Translations under genes and position numbers: made by a program
NCBI GenBank assembly: GCA_020436165.1
Contig: JAGQYI010000049.1
Coordinates: forward strand, 1-44,817
Length of the DNA stretch: 44,817 nt
Reading direction: 5' to 3'
Origin: Cyclobacteriaceae bacterium
GTDB lineage: Bacteria; Bacteroidota; Bacteroidia; Cytophagales; Cyclobacteriaceae
In this document: positions 42,619 through 44,817 of the stretch, in pieces
Layout: the number at the start of each line of letters is the position of its first letter
Position numbering within the stretch: position 1 is the stretch's first letter
The notes under the pieces: model-generated
Database searches by the model: none
What the model was told of the DNA's origin: nothing
The model's input: only the letters and a program-made list of their open reading frames with translations

Positions 42619-43329
42619 TTACTCTTTGGACAACGGTGATGTTGATGATTCCTCCTTAAGGTTTTTCAACATTTTGTTTAAGTAGTCTTCAACATTCTTT
42701 GTGATCTCTTCATCGTCAGGTTCTATTATAATGTTTTCAACTATTTTAAGTTCCTTTTTGCCAATTTGCGAAGCAACTTTTTTTATGATTTCTTCTACAT
42801 CATTTTTTATTTCATTTGTAAGCTTTGGTTCAATAATTTCAACAGTTTTTTTAGCATCCTCAATGTTATTAATGACAAAATATTTATTGAATTGGTCTTT
42901 CCAGTTTTCAATGTAATCTTGAATGTTTTGCTTTCCATTTATCCTGTATGCTAGGGTAGGATTTATTTCTGAAAGTCTTTCGATGCTCTTTTTAAACTGC
43001 TTTTTTATATCCTTTTGGTAGTTTGGGCCAATCAAACTCGGTATAAGTTTTTTAACTAGCTCATTTATCATTTTTGGGTCTAAAGTTTCAGAACCTTCAG
43101 ACTCAATTAATAAATTGATTTGTTTGGTTAAAGTATCAATATATCTGTTAATACGTGCATTAAGAACTAATTGGTTTCGTATTTCAAGTAGCAGATATAG
43201 ACTTTTTTTAATATGTCGAAGTTCGTCATATCGAATTTTATCGGTTTCATTCTTTCTAGCCAGTAGCCATCCAATAAAAACACCAATAAATGGGCCTATG
43301 TACTTTAATATTTCAATGAAGTAATTCAT
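42619..43329 (-). CDS. Membrane-anchored coiled-coil protein, partner of the AlbA_2 gene
   Basis: A 236-residue protein with one N-terminal membrane helix (residues 3-23, FIEILKYIGPFIGVFIGWLLA) and a long cytoplasmic helical part rich in Lys, Glu, Ile and Asn. No family recognised. The helices at about 25-60 and 185-225 have heptad-like spacing. Base composition is clearly A/T-rich. Together with the downstream AlbA_2 gene it forms a two-gene unit between two ordinary chromosomal genes, which suggests transfer. Confidence 0.7.
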   Translation of the reverse strand: MNYFIEILKYIGPFIGVFIGWLLARKNETDKIRYDELRHIKKSLYLLLEIRNQLVLNARINRYIDTLTKQINLLIESEGSETLDPKMINELVKKLIPSLIGPNYQKDIKKQFKKSIERLSEINPTLAYRINGKQNIQDYIENWKDQFNKYFVINNIEDAKKTVEIIEPKLTNEIKNDVEEIIKKVASQIGKKELKIVENIIIEPDDEEITKNVEDYLNKMLKNLKEESSTSPLSKE

Positions 43330-43492
43330 TTTTAATTAATTCCAAGAAGTATGTGTACTACCAATTAGTAGCCAACTAAAGTTAAGAAGGAATAATATAA
43401 TAGTCTAGAACTAGAACGAAATGTACTTTTTAGAAAATAGCCTAAATGCTCACATTTAATATTAGTTAACATGGCCCACTTTTATTTTAATT

Positions 43493-44407
43493 TTACCGTA
43501 TCAATCCCCCAAACCGTTTATTAAACCCCTCAATGCCCTGCAGTCCACCGGTGTGAATGGCCAGTACCTTGCTATCAGGTTTGAACCGCTCATTGGCAGC
43601 CATGTCCATAACCCCGTACATCATTTTACCGGTGTAAATGGGGTCGAGCACTATGCCCTGGTCGATTTTGAAATTGTTGATAAACGCAATAAGCTCACGC
43701 TTATGTTTGGCATAGCCCCCAAAGTGGTAATTGTAGGTAATACTCCAGTTGGTCAGGTGTTCCTTCTTTACCAGCTTCAGCCAGTTTTTTACATCTTTCT
43801 GAAGGAAATCGCCCTTAAGTGAGGAAACACCAATTACTTCCCCACGGCCATTCAGCTTGCTGATGATACCCGCCAGGGTGCCGCCCGTACCCACTGCACA
43901 AACGAAATAATCGTATTTTTTGATGTGTTTCTCATCCAGGATTTCCTCTGCACCCCGTATGGCCGACTGGTTGGTACCTCCTTCAGGCACCAGGTAAAAA
44001 TCACCATATCTTTCTTTCAGGCTTTGCATAAAATCAGAGGTATGCCTGTTTCGGTATTGTTCGCGGCTTACATAGTGCAGGTCCATGCCATTGTAAGCAG
44101 CAAAGCGGAGGGTATGGTTCAACGGAAGCACTTCTTCGCCACGTATAACACCAATCGACCTAAACCCTGACTCCTTGGCTGCTACTGCTGTGGCATAAAT
44201 ATGGTTAGAAAAGGCCCCACCAAAGGTAAGAAGGGTATCAAAGCCCTCTTCTTTGGCTTTCGCCAAATTGTATTTCAGCTTGTACCATTTGTTGCCTGAA
44301 ACGTGTTCGTGCACCCTATCGGTACGTAGCAGATCAACGGTAACGTTGTTCGGATTGACCTCAATCTGGATAGGGTCAAGCGTAGGTTTATGTTGGAGTG
44401 TCAGCAT
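43493..44407 (-). CDS. 1-aminocyclopropane-1-carboxylate deaminase / D-cysteine desulfhydrase family
   Basis: The 304-residue PLP enzyme contains VSGNKWYKLKYNLAKA with the likely PLP lysine at Lys40, LLTFGGAFSNHIYATAVAAK, VPEGGTNQSAIRGAEEI and VCAVGTGGTLAGIISKL, the fold-type II PLP signatures. The family covers ACC deaminase and D-cysteine desulfhydrase; without the specific active-site residues aligned I cannot separate them, though bacterial chromosomal members of this length are usually desulfhydrase-like. The DNA returns to a higher G+C than the pair downstream. Confidence 0.85.
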   Translation of the reverse strand: MLTLQHKPTLDPIQIEVNPNNVTVDLLRTDRVHEHVSGNKWYKLKYNLAKAKEEGFDTLLTFGGAFSNHIYATAVAAKESGFRSIGVIRGEEVLPLNHTLRFAAYNGMDLHYVSREQYRNRHTSDFMQSLKERYGDFYLVPEGGTNQSAIRGAEEILDEKHIKKYDYFVCAVGTGGTLAGIISKLNGRGEVIGVSSLKGDFLQKDVKNWLKLVKKEHLTNWSITYNYHFGGYAKHKRELIAFINNFKIDQGIVLDPIYTGKMMYGVMDMAANERFKPDSKVLAIHTGGLQGIEGFNKRFGGLIR

Positions 44408-44419
44408 AAAAATTACTTC

Positions 44420-44499
44420 TCGACCTTATTTAGCATAGCGTAATGAGGTCGAAATATTCATTTAGCGAAGTTTATTAAGGTCGAATTTTAACCTCATTA
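44420..44499. repeat. Cluster of short inverted and direct repeats upstream of the RAYT gene
   Basis: TCGACCT (44420-44426) is inverted at 44446-44452 and again at 44478-44484. TAATGAGGT (44441-44449) is inverted as ACCTCATTA at 44491-44499. Two 24-base segments, 44429-44452 and 44461-44484, are imperfect direct repeats that share TTTAGC and AGGTCGA. The layout resembles REP-like or subterminal hairpin sequences recognised by Y1 transposases. Confidence 0.55.
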
Positions 44500-44516
44500 A
44501 CTAACTTAGTTGCCTT

Positions 44517-44817
44517 ATGGGCGACTCTTATAAAATTAATAATAATGACGGTATTTACTTTATAACTATTACGGTTATTGGGTGGGTAGATTTGTTTACC
44601 AGAAAGGAATACCGGGATATCATAATTGAAAGCTTAAAATACTGCCAAAACAATAAAGGCTTGGTTTTGTATGCTTATGTAATTATGAGCAATCATGTCC
44701 ACATGATGATTAGTGTCGAAGAGGGTTTTGAGGCCCAGAATATAGTTAGAGATTTCAAAAAATTTACTTCAAAAGAAATTATTAAGCGTATAAAAGAAAT
44801 AGGAGAAAGCAGAAGAG
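44517..44817 (+). CDS. REP-associated tyrosine transposase (RAYT/Y1), cut by window edge
   Basis: An open frame starts at ATG 44517 and runs off the right edge with no stop, giving 100 residues. GIYFITITVIGWVDLFTRKE and AYVIMSNHVHMMISVEEG contain the beta strand and the HUH motif (His-Val-His) of IS200/REP-associated Y1 transposases. The catalytic Tyr lies beyond the window. The Bacteroidota RAYT group with 'FvT.tV.gW.d.FtR..y' is a good match. The repeats just upstream are candidate substrates. Confidence 0.85.
   Translation, partial: MGDSYKINNNDGIYFITITVIGWVDLFTRKEYRDIIIESLKYCQNNKGLVLYAYVIMSNHVHMMISVEEGFEAQNIVRDFKKFTSKEIIKRIKEIGESRR

Noticed and set aside
41605-43492. Direct repeats flanking the AlbA_2 pair as insertion scars
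   Set aside because: I compared the two flanks by eye and found only short chance matches (around AGTCTA), not convincing target duplications.

Overview
The window looks like chromosomal DNA from a free-living Bacteroidota bacterium, most likely order Cytophagales. The evidence is the fused CcoN-CcoO oxidase gene with its CcoQ-P-G-H-TauE gene order, several Bacteroidota-type families (DUF3127, DUF4136, degenerate DksA-like protein, DUF3857 transglutaminases, SNF2 with a helicase-associated region), TAnnTTTG-type promoter elements, weak Shine-Dalgarno sequences and several TTG/GTG starts. No rRNA, tRNA, CRISPR array or prophage was seen. The order-level placement is inferred; no search was run.

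Layout. 1-2957 (minus): a DUF4407 membrane protein cut by the window edge, a DUF2019 protein, an RluB-type pseudouridine synthase, ScpB and a zinc-less DksA/TraR-like protein. 3118-5456: a lipoprotein isoaspartyl peptidase convergent with a secreted double-DTG aspartyl protease carrying a PDZ domain. 5672-11826 (plus): a cbb3 cytochrome oxidase operon (ccoNO, ccoQ, ccoP, ccoG, ccoH, TauE/SafE-like) behind an FNR-like site, closed by a hairpin. 12060-14984: an SNF2 helicase. 14987-18810 (minus): two tandem DUF3857/transglutaminase proteins. 18881-21565 (minus): B12-dependent ribonucleotide reductase. 21878-23557: radA and a small membrane protein. 23577-24886: a TMEM175-like channel protein and a membrane protein with a possibly leaderless mRNA. 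24890-27940 (minus): purE, purK and a GT-C-like membrane protein. 28045-30172 (plus): GNAT, rbfA, LolC/E-like permease. 30167-32602: DUF4136 lipoprotein and partner, DUF3127, PLP sulfur-amino-acid enzyme. 32692-34792: a small signalling cluster (two CheY-like proteins, a soluble histidine kinase, a TerB-like protein). 34845-37525: di-haem peroxidase plus a beta-helix/cytochrome c fusion. 37535-39979 (minus): a four-repeat membrane protein and an M1 peptidase. 40171-41014: small lipoprotein and a Lys/Glu-rich secreted protein. 41149-44407 (minus): a secreted HIT protein, an AlbA_2/membrane-protein pair that looks accessory, and an ACC deaminase/D-cysteine desulfhydrase homologue. 44420-44817: short inverted repeats followed by a truncated REP-associated tyrosine transposase.

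How the genes work together. The clearest unit is microaerobic respiration: oxidase core, assembly factors and a metal-linked membrane protein in one operon. A second redox unit (34845-37525) sends three c-type haem sites to the periplasm. The best candidates for something undescribed are the beta-helix/cytochrome fusion with its peroxidase, the AlbA_2 plus membrane-anchored coiled-coil pair at 41656-43329, and the RAYT with its local repeats. No function is established for any of these from sequence alone.
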